Source: Paenibacillus silagei
GTDB lineage: Bacteria; Bacillota; Bacilli; Paenibacillales; Paenibacillaceae
NCBI RefSeq assembly: GCF_017874735.1
Contig: NZ_JAGGLV010000001.1
Coordinates: 496,001-560,000, forward strand
Reading direction: 5' to 3'
Length of the DNA: 64,000 nt
Shown here: piece by piece, positions 23,392-32,298 of the stretch
Layout: each line of letters begins with the position of its first letter
How positions within the stretch are numbered: position 1 is the stretch's first letter
Translations under genes and position numbers: made by a program
The notes under the pieces: generated by a model
Told to the model about the DNA's origin: nothing
The model's input: only the letters and a program-made list of their open reading frames with translations
Databases searched by the model: none

Positions 23392-25053
23392 TTGGCTTTA
23401 GCTTCTTGGATTGACCTGATTATGTGCTTCCTTCTGTTCCTGCTGCTCATCTATATCGTGGCTACGGTCACCATTACCAAGCTGCACAAGGTCTATTTAG
23501 GGTTCCATTTCTCCATGCTGATCTGGCCCTACTGCCAGTTTGCCATAAGAACCGTGGATGATCCTCTCTATCAGCTCTTTTATGTGAAGCTTGCCTTCGT
23601 GGATGCTTCTCTGCTGGGCCTGGGCTGGATCTTCTTCACGATTCTGCTTGCGGGACAATCCCAGTTCCTTAACAGAAAAATAGTGTCCGCGCTGGTCATC
23701 CCTGCAGTACTGACCTCCCTTGGAGTGGTGCTCAATCCTTATGGATGGTTCGTCCGTCCGGTGAACGGAGGGTATGTGGAGCGCATCTACGGACCTATTT
23801 TCTGGATCAGCATGACCTTTCTTGTCATTAACGCCCTCGTGTCCATGTATGTCATCTACGTGGCTCTGACCTCTAATCAGGCTGCACGGGTCAAGAATCA
23901 GGTTATGTATATGCTCAAAGGCATTACAGCCCTATGCGTCTTCCTTATGATCGATGTGCTTCTCAATGTCATTCTGGATGACTATCTGCCGGTAATTCCG
24001 GGCTTCACTTCGCTGGGTATCGTGGTGTCGGCTACGTTCTTTGTGATTACGATCCACCAGGACAAAGTATTCGATATCGTAACTATCGCCCATCAGGATA
24101 TTATCAATACCATGGAATACGGAATTCTCGTGCTGGATGACCAGGAGCAAGTGGTAGAGATCAATCATGCCCTGCATCCCTATATCCCGCTTGTGACGGG
24201 TGCGGCGTTCAACATGAGCAGCTATCTGCCGGATGACCCTGCCATGAAGATCGAGTCCTTCCTTGAGAAATACCATGAGCATCCGCTGGAGACGGCCGAG
24301 CTGGAAATTCTGCATCCCCTTATCCAAATGGTTGTCAGTATTCATGCAGCACCCATTATGGTGAGCGGCAGCCGGGTCGGACGGATTGTCACCTTCCAGA
24401 ATGTTACCGAGATCCGGCGTCTCATCGATGAGACGAACCAGCAGAATGCCATCCTGAAGGAACGCAACGACTCGCTGGTGAAGGTACAGGAGGAGCTGTT
24501 CCAGACGAACGGTAAGCTGAGGAAGCTGGCCATCACCGACAGCCTGACCGGCTGCTACAACAGGCATTATCTGATGCAGCAATTGGAGCAGGAGGCGCTG
24601 CGGGTCAGCGACACCCGGACACCTTCGACTATTATACTGATCGACATCGATTTTTTCAAAAAAATCAACGACCAGCACGGCCATCTGGCCGGAGATATGG
24701 TCCTGTGTAACACAGTGGAGCTGCTGCAGCGCAGCCTGCGGCCCTCCGATATTCTGGCCCGCTACGGCGGAGAGGAATTCATTATCTATTTGCCGGATAC
24801 GAATGGAGCCGAGGCGCGCCGTCTGGCCAAGCAGCTGAAATCCGAGGTTGAGCACAATACTATCCACATCGATTATATCGATGAGCCTGTCTCCATCACC
24901 ATCAGCATGGGACTGCTCAGCATCGCTGAATTCAAGATCCCGCCTGCCATCGAGGCGAACACCTACTTGAACGACCTGTTCAAGTCTGCCGACAAAGCCC
25001 TGTACGCCGCCAAGCATCAGGGCCGGAATCAGATTGTTGCGGCGGAGGTTTAA
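23392..25053 (+). CDS. Membrane diguanylate cyclase with 7TM and PAS domains
   Basis: 553 residues from a TTG start with AAGGTG upstream. Seven or eight membrane helices fill residues 1-220 (histidine-kinase N-terminal 7TM type), followed by a PAS-like domain (about 230-340), a coiled linker and a GGDEF domain (375-550) with ARYGGEEFIIYLP, i.e. the active GGEEF signature, and SADKALYAAKHQGRNQ at the end. It should make cyclic di-GMP. No I-site RxxD is obvious. It is monocistronic with a strong terminator. Confidence 0.88.
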   Translation: MALASWIDLIMCFLLFLLLIYIVATVTITKLHKVYLGFHFSMLIWPYCQFAIRTVDDPLYQLFYVKLAFVDASLLGLGWIFFTILLAGQSQFLNRKIVSALVIPAVLTSLGVVLNPYGWFVRPVNGGYVERIYGPIFWISMTFLVINALVSMYVIYVALTSNQAARVKNQVMYMLKGITALCVFLMIDVLLNVILDDYLPVIPGFTSLGIVVSATFFVITIHQDKVFDIVTIAHQDIINTMEYGILVLDDQEQVVEINHALHPYIPLVTGAAFNMSSYLPDDPAMKIESFLEKYHEHPLETAELEILHPLIQMVVSIHAAPIMVSGSRVGRIVTFQNVTEIRRLIDETNQQNAILKERNDSLVKVQEELFQTNGKLRKLAITDSLTGCYNRHYLMQQLEQEALRVSDTRTPSTIILIDIDFFKKINDQHGHLAGDMVLCNTVELLQRSLRPSDILARYGGEEFIIYLPDTNGAEARRLAKQLKSEVEHNTIHIDYIDEPVSITISMGLLSIAEFKIPPAIEANTYLNDLFKSADKALYAAKHQGRNQIVAAEV

Positions 25054-25081
25054 TTGGATGTTATCTTATCCTTGTATCATG

Positions 25082-25112
25082 AGCACTAGCCGCATAGGCA
25101 GTGCTTTTTTTT
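25082..25112 (+). terminator. Intrinsic terminator after the diguanylate cyclase
   Basis: AGCACT-a-GCC pairs with GGC-AGTGCT around GCATA, followed by eight T. Confidence 0.9.
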
Positions 25113-25220
25113 GCGTTTATTTATGATTTTGATTATTTTATTTTTGCTGGAACCTTTTTGACTAAGCCGCCGTCTATGATCACAAATAAACCACAAACTA
25201 CTCTTACGAGGTGACTGGAC

Positions 25221-26624
25221 ATGAAGAATACATTCAAGATGATAACCCTATCCGCAGCCGCCGCTCTGGCGCTCAGCTTCACAGGACAACAATTCGCCTC
25301 GGCCGCAGCCTTCAAGGATATCCATAACGTGCAGGATAAAGACAAAATTATTGCCCTTCAGAACAGCGGCCTGATCAAAGGCATTAGTGCAGATCTGTTC
25401 GGCCCGAACCTTAGCATCACAGCAGCCCAGGGGGTGCAGATGATCGTGAGTGCGCTTGATCTGAATCTGAATGCGATCCGGTTCGTGAAGGAGCCGCATG
25501 CCACCGACTATTTCAAGAATGCCCATGACTCCGCCTGGTACGCACAGGCGCTGATTATTGCCGGTGTGCATGGTCTGGACCTGCCTGCCGATCTGAAGCC
25601 TGGTGAGAAGCTGACCCGCGAAGAATTCACCTACCAGCTTATTGATGCGATGGAGAACACGAACCGCCTGCCGATGATTAAACCGGTGGTAGTGGAGTAC
25701 GCCGACCAGGATCAGGTGAAGGTGGAATACTCCGGTGCCCTGCAGCGTGCGCTGAATTACGGTGTCCTGAAGCTGGATGGCAGCGGCAAGCTTAACCCGA
25801 AGCAGGAGATCACCCGCGCCGAAGCGGCAGTCGCCATCAGCAATGCGCTCGCTTATCTGAAGGCCCATCCAGCCCCTGCTGCCGCGGATGAGGTCCTGAC
25901 CGCAGAACAAGCTGTGCAGGTGATTAAAGAAGCAGTCGGTCCTGAAGCCGGCCTGCAGATCAAGATTACTCCGGCGGCCAGCATGTCACGTGAAGCCTTC
26001 ACGTATCTGTTAATCCATACCTTACAGACCAGCGGGCAACTGCCGATGATTAATGTCATTCCAGAAGACGTGAAGGACGGCGATCAGATCGACATCCTGA
26101 ACTCGGGAGCTATCCAGACCGCCCTTGCCCTTGGCTTCGTGGAGCTGGATGCCGACGGGAACTTCAATCCGAAGGCGGCAATTACCCGCCCTGAGGCTGC
26201 TTCCATCGCCGGAAATGCCGTGAATTATCTGAAGGCCCATCCGGCACCCGGTGCTGTAAGCAAGACAATCACCGCAACCGAGGCCGTCCAGTTCATCAAG
26301 GACGCTGCCGGACCTGAGGCGAATCTGCAGATCAAAATCGATCCGAATATGAGCGTAACCCGCGAATCTTTCACGTATCTGCTCATTAACACGCTCCAGA
26401 CCAACGGCCAACTGCCGATGATCAAGCTGATCCCGGTGGAGATCAAGGATAATGACAAGATCAATATCCAGAACTCGGGAGCCATTCAGACCGCGCTTGC
26501 CCTCAAGATCGTGAAGCTGGATCAAGACGGAAGCTTCCGTCCCCAGGACGGCGTCACCAGCGCTGACGCAGCGGCAATGGTCAGCCAGGTGAAGGCCATC
26601 CTGAGCGGAAAGTCTGCGAAGTAA
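25221..26624 (+). CDS. Secreted protein built of three SLH-like repeats
   Basis: 467 residues. Signal peptide about 1-29 (ALSFTGQQFASAAA). Three related units of roughly 120 residues contain the pattern REEFTYQLI/REAFTYLLI/RESFTYLLI, LPMI, SGALQRALNYGV/SGAIQTALALG and a closing ITRAEAAV-type segment, which resembles the second half of S-layer homology domains. The segment YLKAHPAP recurs exactly 372 bp apart. It is probably a cell-envelope or spore-surface structural protein. ACGAGGTGAC precedes the ATG. Confidence 0.75.
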   Translation: MKNTFKMITLSAAAALALSFTGQQFASAAAFKDIHNVQDKDKIIALQNSGLIKGISADLFGPNLSITAAQGVQMIVSALDLNLNAIRFVKEPHATDYFKNAHDSAWYAQALIIAGVHGLDLPADLKPGEKLTREEFTYQLIDAMENTNRLPMIKPVVVEYADQDQVKVEYSGALQRALNYGVLKLDGSGKLNPKQEITRAEAAVAISNALAYLKAHPAPAAADEVLTAEQAVQVIKEAVGPEAGLQIKITPAASMSREAFTYLLIHTLQTSGQLPMINVIPEDVKDGDQIDILNSGAIQTALALGFVELDADGNFNPKAAITRPEAASIAGNAVNYLKAHPAPGAVSKTITATEAVQFIKDAAGPEANLQIKIDPNMSVTRESFTYLLINTLQTNGQLPMIKLIPVEIKDNDKINIQNSGAIQTALALKIVKLDQDGSFRPQDGVTSADAAAMVSQVKAILSGKSAK

Positions 26625-26645
26625 GCAACATATGCGATTTATCTT

Positions 26646-26673
26646 ACCCCTTCTGCAAACATGCGGGAGGGGT
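26646..26673. terminator. Hairpin between the repeat protein and the broken GNAT gene
   Basis: ACCCCT pairs with AGGGGT with GCA/TGC inside; TTTGTGCTTTGTTTT follows on the plus strand. It is shared by the converging genes. Confidence 0.6.
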
Positions 26674-26685
26674 TTGTGCTTTGTT

Positions 26686-27183
26686 TTACAGCAGCAGCAC
26701 CATCAGATCCTCGTCCAGATACTCGTCTTGGATGGGGAGCAGAGGCTGGCAGGAATGGCAACCTTGTTCCGGGAGAGCAGGCCCAAGATTCAGCACAAAG
26801 CTAATGTCTATGCAGTATATGTAGATCCGGCTGCCCGCAAACATGGCGTGGGCCGCGCGCTGATGCTGGAGCTGATTGCGCGGGCGAAGGGCGCGCCGGG
26901 GCTGGAGCAGCTTACGCTGACCGTAACCTCAAGTAATCTGTCTGCCAAAAGGCTCTACGAATCCCTTGGATTCGTCTGCTACGGCACAGAGCCAAGGGCG
27001 ATGAAGCTTGACCAGGGTGAAATGCTCATCGGAGGAATCCAGCCTAATCCGGGTAGTCTCGATAGACAGCTTCGCTTCCGATTCATAAGAGCTAAGGAAA
27101 GCTTCCGGGTGCTGCTGCAGCGACTGCAAACGAAGCTCCCGGTAGCTTTCGGCGTCCGAGGGGGCCAGTGTTCTGATGTACAT
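26686..27183 (-). pseudogene. GNAT acetyltransferase gene disrupted by an internal inversion
   Basis: On the minus strand AAGGGAGGAAGG precedes ATG at 27183. The first 57 codons encode a GNAT N-terminus (MYIRTLAPSDAESYRELRLQ ... DEHFTL) and end at 27013; codons for the C-terminal tail EYLDEDLMVLLL plus stop lie at 26724-26686. The 96 codons that belong between them (LDGEQRLAGMATLF, VYVDPAARKHGVGRAL, SNLSAKRLYESLGF, GTEPRAMKLD) lie in the opposite orientation at 26725-27012. Turning the segment over gives a complete 165-residue GNAT. As written, the gene cannot be translated whole. Confidence 0.85.
26725..27012 (+). other. Inverted 288-bp segment inside the GNAT gene
   Basis: The segment starts with GTC (26725-26727) and ends with GAC (27010-27012), a 3-bp inverted microhomology. 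Its plus strand reads in frame from VLDGEQRLAG to AMKLD for exactly 96 codons. An apparent plus-strand reading frame from 26632 to 27276 is a by-product of this inversion. No longer inverted repeat or recombinase gene is seen at the borders. Confidence 0.8.
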
Positions 27184-27216
27184 TTCCTTCCTCCCTTACA
27201 ATATGGATGCAATAAA

Positions 27217-27245
27217 TTGACAAAAGGCAAGTATTTGGTTATATT
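27217..27245 (+). promoter_or_regulatory. Promoter upstream of the DUF1304 gene
   Basis: TTGACA (27217-27222) and TATATT (27240-27245) with 17-bp spacing, about 100 bp before the start at 27348. Confidence 0.6.
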
Positions 27246-27347
27246 TAGGTTTGTAAAATTATATTTTGCACAATGAAAATCCATGAGACACTAACGTCAC
27301 AGATTCACATTACTTAAATTCCTATCACTTGAAAAGAGGGACTTCTT

Positions 27348-27716
27348 ATGATGACTGTAAGTTTGATTCTTGTTGCCTTAGTAGCACTAGAGCATGTGTA
27401 CATACTTGTACTGGAGATGTTCCTGTGGACCACTCCGAGAGCACAGAAGGCGTTCGGATTGACCCCCGCCTTCGCACAGGAGACGAAATCGCTGGCAGCC
27501 AATCAGGGCTTATATAACGGCTTCCTTGCAGCCGGTCTAATCTGGGGGCTACTGCATCCAAGCGCTGACTTCGGGTACCAGCTGCAATTGTTCTTCCTGA
27601 TCTGCGTGGCGGTTGCGGCCATCTACGGCGGACTTACCTCCAAGCGATCCATCCTGCTGATGCAAGGCCTCCCGGCCTTTCTGGCGCTGGCGGCCACATT
27701 GATCGCACATCTGTAA
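27348..27716 (+). CDS. DUF1304 family membrane protein
   Basis: 122 residues with four hydrophobic helices (VSLILVALVALEHVYILVLE, GLYNGFLAAGLIWGLL, LQLFFLICVAVAAIYGG, ALAATLIAHL). The N-terminal EHVYILVLEMF and the NQGLYNGFLA segment are hallmarks of DUF1304. Function unknown. AAGAGGG precedes ATGATG; either ATG may be used. Confidence 0.82.
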   Translation: MMTVSLILVALVALEHVYILVLEMFLWTTPRAQKAFGLTPAFAQETKSLAANQGLYNGFLAAGLIWGLLHPSADFGYQLQLFFLICVAVAAIYGGLTSKRSILLMQGLPAFLALAATLIAHL

Positions 27717-27753
27717 AATTCGCGGACCGATGCAGGCAGCTTCCTCTCAAGCC

Positions 27754-28575
27754 TTACAGCTTCTGCGCGAACTCGTTCAACTGCTCAGACATTGCCCGGA
27801 TCTCCTCAATGAAGCTGGAGATCTCATGCGTGGAAGCCGCCTGCTCCTGCCCGACGGACGCAATCTGGCCTATGGCTTGACTGATCCCTTGCATAGCCGA
27901 CTGAATCTCACTCAGGGTATCCCTGATCCGCTGCGCCGATTGCTCGGTTTCCTTCGAGAATCTGCGGATCTCCTTAGCCACAACGTCGAAGCCCCGGCCC
28001 CGCTCCCCGGCATGGGCGGCTTCAATCGCCGCGTTAATGCCAAGCAGGTTCGTCTGGTCGGCCACCTTCCTCAGCACCGCCAGAACCTCACTGCTTTTAC
28101 GGACACTATAAGCCGTTGCATCCGATTGAATCAGCAGCTTCTGCGAATAATCGGCAAGCAGGCCTGAGCCGTCCGCGACCTGGCTAATCCGCGCATTGGC
28201 CTGATTCAGGGACAGCGCCATCCGGTCCGCGATCTCCCGCAGCTCCGTCTGCCTGCGTACCTGAATACATACCGCCCCACAGACCTCCTCATCCTCCCCA
28301 TGTACCGGCAGAACCGTACCCACAAATTCATACCCGTAATATTCCCTGGGGACATTAGCCACCGAGTATTCATCCTGCTTCAGCGCATGATACAGAGGCT
28401 CGTCTGCCTGAATGATCTGCCCTGCCCGGATGCCCAGATCAATGGAATCACCGGGGTAATAGGCAAGGAACTTCTCTGTGTCGCAGATGGCAATTGAGAT
28501 ATCGTAAGGAAATGCAGCTTTCAGAATGGGTGCCAGATTCATTAGTTCTTCAAGGGAGCGGACGATGTTTTTCAT
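27754..28575 (-). CDS. Short soluble methyl-accepting chemotaxis protein
   Basis: 273 residues without membrane helices. The N-terminal 125 residues form a small sensor domain ([31 protein letters not shown]); residues 125-273 are a shortened MCP signalling coil with the hairpin tip [20 protein letters not shown] and [21 protein letters not shown] precedes the ATG. It should talk to CheA/CheW from the cytoplasm. Confidence 0.87.
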   Translation of the reverse strand: MKNIVRSLEELMNLAPILKAAFPYDISIAICDTEKFLAYYPGDSIDLGIRAGQIIQADEPLYHALKQDEYSVANVPREYYGYEFVGTVLPVHGEDEEVCGAVCIQVRRQTELREIADRMALSLNQANARISQVADGSGLLADYSQKLLIQSDATAYSVRKSSEVLAVLRKVADQTNLLGINAAIEAAHAGERGRGFDVVAKEIRRFSKETEQSAQRIRDTLSEIQSAMQGISQAIGQIASVGQEQAASTHEISSFIEEIRAMSEQLNEFAQKL

Positions 28576-28774
28576 AGATGCGGTTCTCCTTCTATTTCAG
28601 GTAGCTTCACGGTACAGTGAAATCTTGAGTTAAGTTCGACATTTTGCGACAAACCTCCTTTATTCAAAAATGAATAATTAAAAAATGATTTATAAGCACA
28701 GCATCAGCCTGACGTTGAAGGATGCGGGTGCTTCAAGCGGTATCCCCATTTTCTCGCCTGCCTGCTGGCGTGAC

Positions 28775-28847
28775 CATTGTGGTCGGTTTTTCGACCACAT
28801 TGGGCCCGTGCGCCTTCGGTGTGACCAGTGTGGTCGGTTTTTCAACC
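28775..28847. repeat. Two copies of a dispersed TCGGTTTTTCG repeat
   Basis: Copy 1 at 28775-28812 starts CATTGTGGTCGGTTTTTCGA and continues CCACATTGGGCC; copy 2 at 28826-28847 starts CAGTGTGGTCGGTTTTTCAA. Related copies lie at 40677, 40728, 40831 and 49310. The intergenic stretch 28576-28916 carries no gene. Confidence 0.6.
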
Positions 28848-28892
28848 AAAAAAGCCGGAACCCGTCAGTCTATTGCTGACAGGCTTCGGCTT
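28848..28892 (-). terminator. Intrinsic terminator of the WYL-DinB operon
   Basis: On the minus strand AAGCCG pairs with CGGCTT, with GTCAG/CTGAC pairing inside, followed by TTTTTT. Confidence 0.8.
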
Positions 28893-28916
28893 TCCTTCGC
28901 TCATTGCGGCTTAACT

Positions 28917-29483
28917 CTATTGTACTCCTGCCCCTATTGCATCCTTCAACCGGTCCAGCTGCAGCAAGTGATGGCGGTAGTGCATCTCGATCAGCAGATA
29001 CCATTCTGCTGCATTCAAAGGGCCGAAGCGGGGATGAGGGACAGTGCTGTGCTCAGGTGCCTGCGCAAGCTTCGGCAGGGTCTCCCGCATACGGTCCATC
29101 ACGGTGTGCAGACCCTGGATCAGCTGCTCCTTGCTCTCCGGCTGTACCGGCGTATACTGCGGTGACGGCGGAACATGAACGCGTACAGGCGGGAAGCTGC
29201 CCCCGGCAAAAATCGCTTTACCATCCGGGGTCATCTCTGCTTCATTCCCCGCCGCTTCCCCGTTCCCGGCCAGACACTGATCGATATTACGGAGCTGCAT
29301 GTACAGCGCCGATTGTATCAAATGCTGGACCATCTGCCCGAGAGACCACTCTCCCTCGGCAGGCTGCCGCAGCAGCTGCTCCATACTGAAGATATCTAAT
29401 TCCATAAGATAGTGATGGGCAGTCTTCTCAAACTGCTGTAAGGCTTCTGTTGTCTTCATATTCATATTCATATTCTTATTCAT
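28917..29483 (-). CDS. DinB family protein
   Basis: 188 residues forming the DinB/YfiT-like four-helix bundle: EWSLGQMVQHLIQSALYMQL contains the first metal-ligand His, and NAAEWYLLIEMHYRHHLLQL has the other two His (HxxxH pattern as HYRHH). The family includes thiol-dependent S-transferases. The N-terminal MNKNMNMNM is low-complexity. AAAGGAG precedes the ATG. It follows the WYL regulator by 70 bp and is probably in its operon. Confidence 0.83.
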   Translation of the reverse strand: MNKNMNMNMKTTEALQQFEKTAHHYLMELDIFSMEQLLRQPAEGEWSLGQMVQHLIQSALYMQLRNIDQCLAGNGEAAGNEAEMTPDGKAIFAGGSFPPVRVHVPPSPQYTPVQPESKEQLIQGLHTVMDRMRETLPKLAQAPEHSTVPHPRFGPLNAAEWYLLIEMHYRHHLLQLDRLKDAIGAGVQ

Positions 29484-29553
29484 AATATTCAGGCAGCTCC
29501 TTTATTCTTAAGGTCTGTTCTGAATATACACAACTTCTCCTGACAACGTTATG

Positions 29554-30501
29554 TCAGTAGCGTTCCAGCATTCTCGCCGCTTCCTCCCGCACAAGCCTCC
29601 GCAAGGCTTCCGGCTCCAGGACAACCGCCCCCGCTCCCCAGCCAAGCACCCATTGCAGCAGGTCCTCGGGCTGGCGCACGCGGAAGGTCATAAGCCTGCC
29701 GTCTGCCCGGTCCTCCACTGCCTCCAGATAAAAGTTACCCGATTCAGCCGCCTTGCCCGCGATCTCCGGCTGAACCAAAATGCACACGCGTACATGGCGG
29801 TCATCCTCCGGCTGGTACTCGTGCAGATCGAAATCCGCAGGCACTTCGAACCGGTCACCCAGAACGGTAAGCCCGCTCATTCTGGATAACCGGAAATGAC
29901 GGATCTCCTGCCGCAGCCAGCACCAGGCGACCAGGGTCCAGGCGCCTCTGTTCAGGACAAGTCCATACGGCGAAGCGGTTCGGACACTCCGGTGACTTCC
30001 GTCAGCTTCCTGTCTGCCCTTCGTATACCCGAAGCTGATCTTCCGCTGCTCCAGAATCGCGCGGCGGATCTGCTCCATGTACTCCTTCTCCTGTCCTTGC
30101 AGCTTATCTTTACTGGTATTCAGCAGCAGGATGCTCTGGCGGAGCCGGGCGGTATTCTCCTTGACATCCTCCGGGAGAACCGCTTCAATCTTCCTCCCTG
30201 CTGCGGAGGCCTGGTTACCATACTGAGTGTCGAACCGCTGCTCCACGAAATCCGTCCCGATCAGCAGGGTCACTGCCTCCTCGGCGGTGAAGCTGACCGG
30301 GGGGAGGAAATACCCTTTTACCAGTGAATATCCCTGACCCGTAGCTCCTACCACCGGCACTCCGGCTTCACTAAGCGCCTGGATATCGCGGTAGATGGTT
30401 CTTACGCTAGTCTCGAAGACGGACGCCAGATCCTCTGCCCGTACGACCCCTTTGCGCTGCAGCTCCAGTACGATGGCTAACATGCGGTCTGTCTTGTTCA
30501 T
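29554..30501 (-). CDS. HTH-WYL transcriptional regulator (YafY-like)
   Basis: 315 residues. An N-terminal HTH_11 winged helix (LAIVLELQRKGVVRAEDLAS, SVRTIYRDIQALSEAGVPVV) is followed by a WYL domain (about 140-230; RTASPYGLVLNRGAWTLVAW, RHFRLSRM) and the C-terminal WCX region (VLEPEALRRLVREEAARML). It probably regulates its own operon including DinB. Confidence 0.87.
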   Translation of the reverse strand: MNKTDRMLAIVLELQRKGVVRAEDLASVFETSVRTIYRDIQALSEAGVPVVGATGQGYSLVKGYFLPPVSFTAEEAVTLLIGTDFVEQRFDTQYGNQASAAGRKIEAVLPEDVKENTARLRQSILLLNTSKDKLQGQEKEYMEQIRRAILEQRKISFGYTKGRQEADGSHRSVRTASPYGLVLNRGAWTLVAWCWLRQEIRHFRLSRMSGLTVLGDRFEVPADFDLHEYQPEDDRHVRVCILVQPEIAGKAAESGNFYLEAVEDRADGRLMTFRVRQPEDLLQWVLGWGAGAVVLEPEALRRLVREEAARMLERY

Positions 30502-30535
30502 GCGGCGGCTGCACCCTCTTCATCCTGAAATCAGT

Positions 30536-31912
30536 TTATGTATTGATTATACTGATTTCCTGTTCACTTTTCTCCTTACGGCTTCTAATGGAATACAGAA
30601 CGAACAGCAGGATGAACCAGAGCGGGGTGAACAGCAGCGCCGGACGGGTCTCGGCAGCAAAGAGCATGATCACAAGAATGGCGACGAACAGCGTCAGGAC
30701 GGCATAGTTAATTACCGGGGTGAACGGCGCTTTAAATTTGGAAGCGGCATGTAAGTCCGGGCGGTTCCTTTTATACTTGATATGGCAGACCAGCACAACG
30801 CCCCAGACCCAGATGAAGCAAATGGCGCTGATCGTAGTCACGATGCCGAAGGCCTGACCCGGAATAAGCTTGCTGAGCAGTGCCCCGGCAGAGATCACCA
30901 GCGTGGAGAGGAATAAGGAATTCGCAGGCACATGATTCCGGTTCAGCTTGCCAAGCTGAGGCGAGGCCTGATTCCGTCTGCTCAGATTGTAGAGAATCCG
31001 GCTGGTCGAGAACATCCCGCTGTTGCAGGCGGAGGCTGCCGAGGTTAAGACCACGAAATTGATAATCCCCGCAGCAACCGGAATCCCGACCAGACTGAAG
31101 GTGCGCACGAACGGACTTTCAGCCGCGCTAAGCTGGGTCCAGGGATTAATGCACAGCAGCACGAAGAGCGCGCCGACATAGAAGAAGAGAATCCGCAGCG
31201 GAATTTTGTTGATCGCGGACGGGATGTTTTTCTCAGGATTAGCCGTCTCCGCTGCCGATACCCCCACCAGCTCCACGCCGACATAGGCGAATACCACCAT
31301 CTGAAAAGAGAACAGGAAGCCCTTCACCCCGTTCGGGAACACGCCCCCGTGCTCCCAGAGATTGCGGACCGACACTGAGCCTGCATCTGTCTTGAACTGG
31401 GTTACCAGCAGGACAATCCCCAGGCCAATCAGAGCCAGAATCGTAACCACCTTGATCAGAGCAAACCAGAATTCGAGTTCGCCGAAGCTTTTGACCGTGA
31501 GCAGATTGAGTCCGAGCAGAATGATCAGGCAGATCACGGCCGGTACCCACTGCGGAATATCGAACCAGTACTGCACATAGACGCCCACCGCAATCACATC
31601 GGCCATCGCCGTCATAATCCAGCAGAACCAGTAGGTCCAGCCCGTAATGAACGCCGCCCGCGGCCCCAGGTAATCCTCAGCAATGTCTGTAAAAGACTGA
31701 TACCCCGCCTTGGAGAGCAGCAGCTCCCCCAGCGCCCGCATCACAAAAAACACGGCAATCCCCACGATCAGATACGTGAGCATGATGGAGGGCCCGGCCT
31801 GCTGAATAGCTTTGCCCGATCCCAGGAATAAACCTGTGCCAATCGTACCTCCGATGGCGATAAGCTGGACGTGCCGGTTTGCAAGCTCTCTTTTTAATTC
31901 TGTCTGTGCCAT
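30536..31912 (-). CDS. Amino acid permease of the APC family, probable glycine/alanine/serine transporter
   Basis: 458 residues, about 12 membrane helices. ELKRELANRHVQLIAIGGTI and GTGLFLGSGKAIQQAGPS are the signature of the AAT subgroup (CycA, AapA). The ATG at 31912 has AAGGGGG upstream. A glycine riboswitch aptamer and terminator precede it, which points to glycine (with D-alanine/D-serine) as substrate; uptake or export direction is not settled. Confidence 0.88.
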   Translation of the reverse strand: MAQTELKRELANRHVQLIAIGGTIGTGLFLGSGKAIQQAGPSIMLTYLIVGIAVFFVMRALGELLLSKAGYQSFTDIAEDYLGPRAAFITGWTYWFCWIMTAMADVIAVGVYVQYWFDIPQWVPAVICLIILLGLNLLTVKSFGELEFWFALIKVVTILALIGLGIVLLVTQFKTDAGSVSVRNLWEHGGVFPNGVKGFLFSFQMVVFAYVGVELVGVSAAETANPEKNIPSAINKIPLRILFFYVGALFVLLCINPWTQLSAAESPFVRTFSLVGIPVAAGIINFVVLTSAASACNSGMFSTSRILYNLSRRNQASPQLGKLNRNHVPANSLFLSTLVISAGALLSKLIPGQAFGIVTTISAICFIWVWGVVLVCHIKYKRNRPDLHAASKFKAPFTPVINYAVLTLFVAILVIMLFAAETRPALLFTPLWFILLFVLYSIRSRKEKSEQEISIINT

Positions 31913-31959
31913 ACCTGTTTCCCCCTTAGTGTATATGACGCTGTCCTGCCGGGTAACGC

Positions 31960-31989
31960 AAAAAGGAGACTGGATATCATCCAATCTCC
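31960..31989 (-). terminator. Expression-platform terminator of the glycine riboswitch
   Basis: On the minus strand GGAGATTGGAT pairs with ATCCAGTCTCC, followed by TTTTTGC. It lies 48 bp before the permease start and 70 bp after the aptamer. Confidence 0.8.
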
Positions 31990-32060
31990 CGGTTCATAAG
32001 AAGTTCCAAATAAGCTTCTGCAGCAGCGGCTAATCCGCACGGCAAAAAACAAATTCGGTA

Positions 32061-32128
32061 CTCTTCTGTCCTTTTGCCTGAGATTGTGAACCCTTCGGCG
32101 CTGCGGTTCCCCGCAGTCTCTCCAGAAG
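32061..32128 (-). promoter_or_regulatory. Glycine riboswitch aptamer (single)
   Basis: On the minus strand the conserved blocks appear in order: CTTCTGGAGAGACTGC, a GCGG/CCGC hairpin, GCGCCGAAGGG, and CTCAGGCAAAAGGACAGAAG. These match the glycine riboswitch consensus. Only one aptamer is seen; the 70 nt between it and the terminator show no second GGAGAG/CCGAAGG set. Confidence 0.9.
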
Positions 32129-32298
32129 CTGCTCCTGCTGTAGTGTGATCCACAGCAATCATAGCTTGCTAATATTTAATTTTATGAAGCTGGCCTCATG
32201 TAAATATTTTTCAATTCTATGCACAGTCCAGACTTCTGTCAATATCATTTGTTACTCTCGTGGTCATCGCCGGGTGTCCTGCACTGCTTCATTGCCCG

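Noticed and set aside
23932..25017. Long open frame on the minus strand opposite the diguanylate cyclase
   Set aside because: The opposite strand carries clear GGDEF motifs; the frame is a shadow.
26725..27012. Site-specific invertible switch
   Set aside because: Only 3-bp inverted borders and no recombinase in the window, so a programmed switch cannot be claimed; kept as an inversion of unknown origin.
26632..27276. Plus-strand reading frame of 214 codons with GNAT-like middle part
   Set aside because: Its ends are antisense to the true GNAT ends on the minus strand; the frame exists only because the middle of the gene is inverted.
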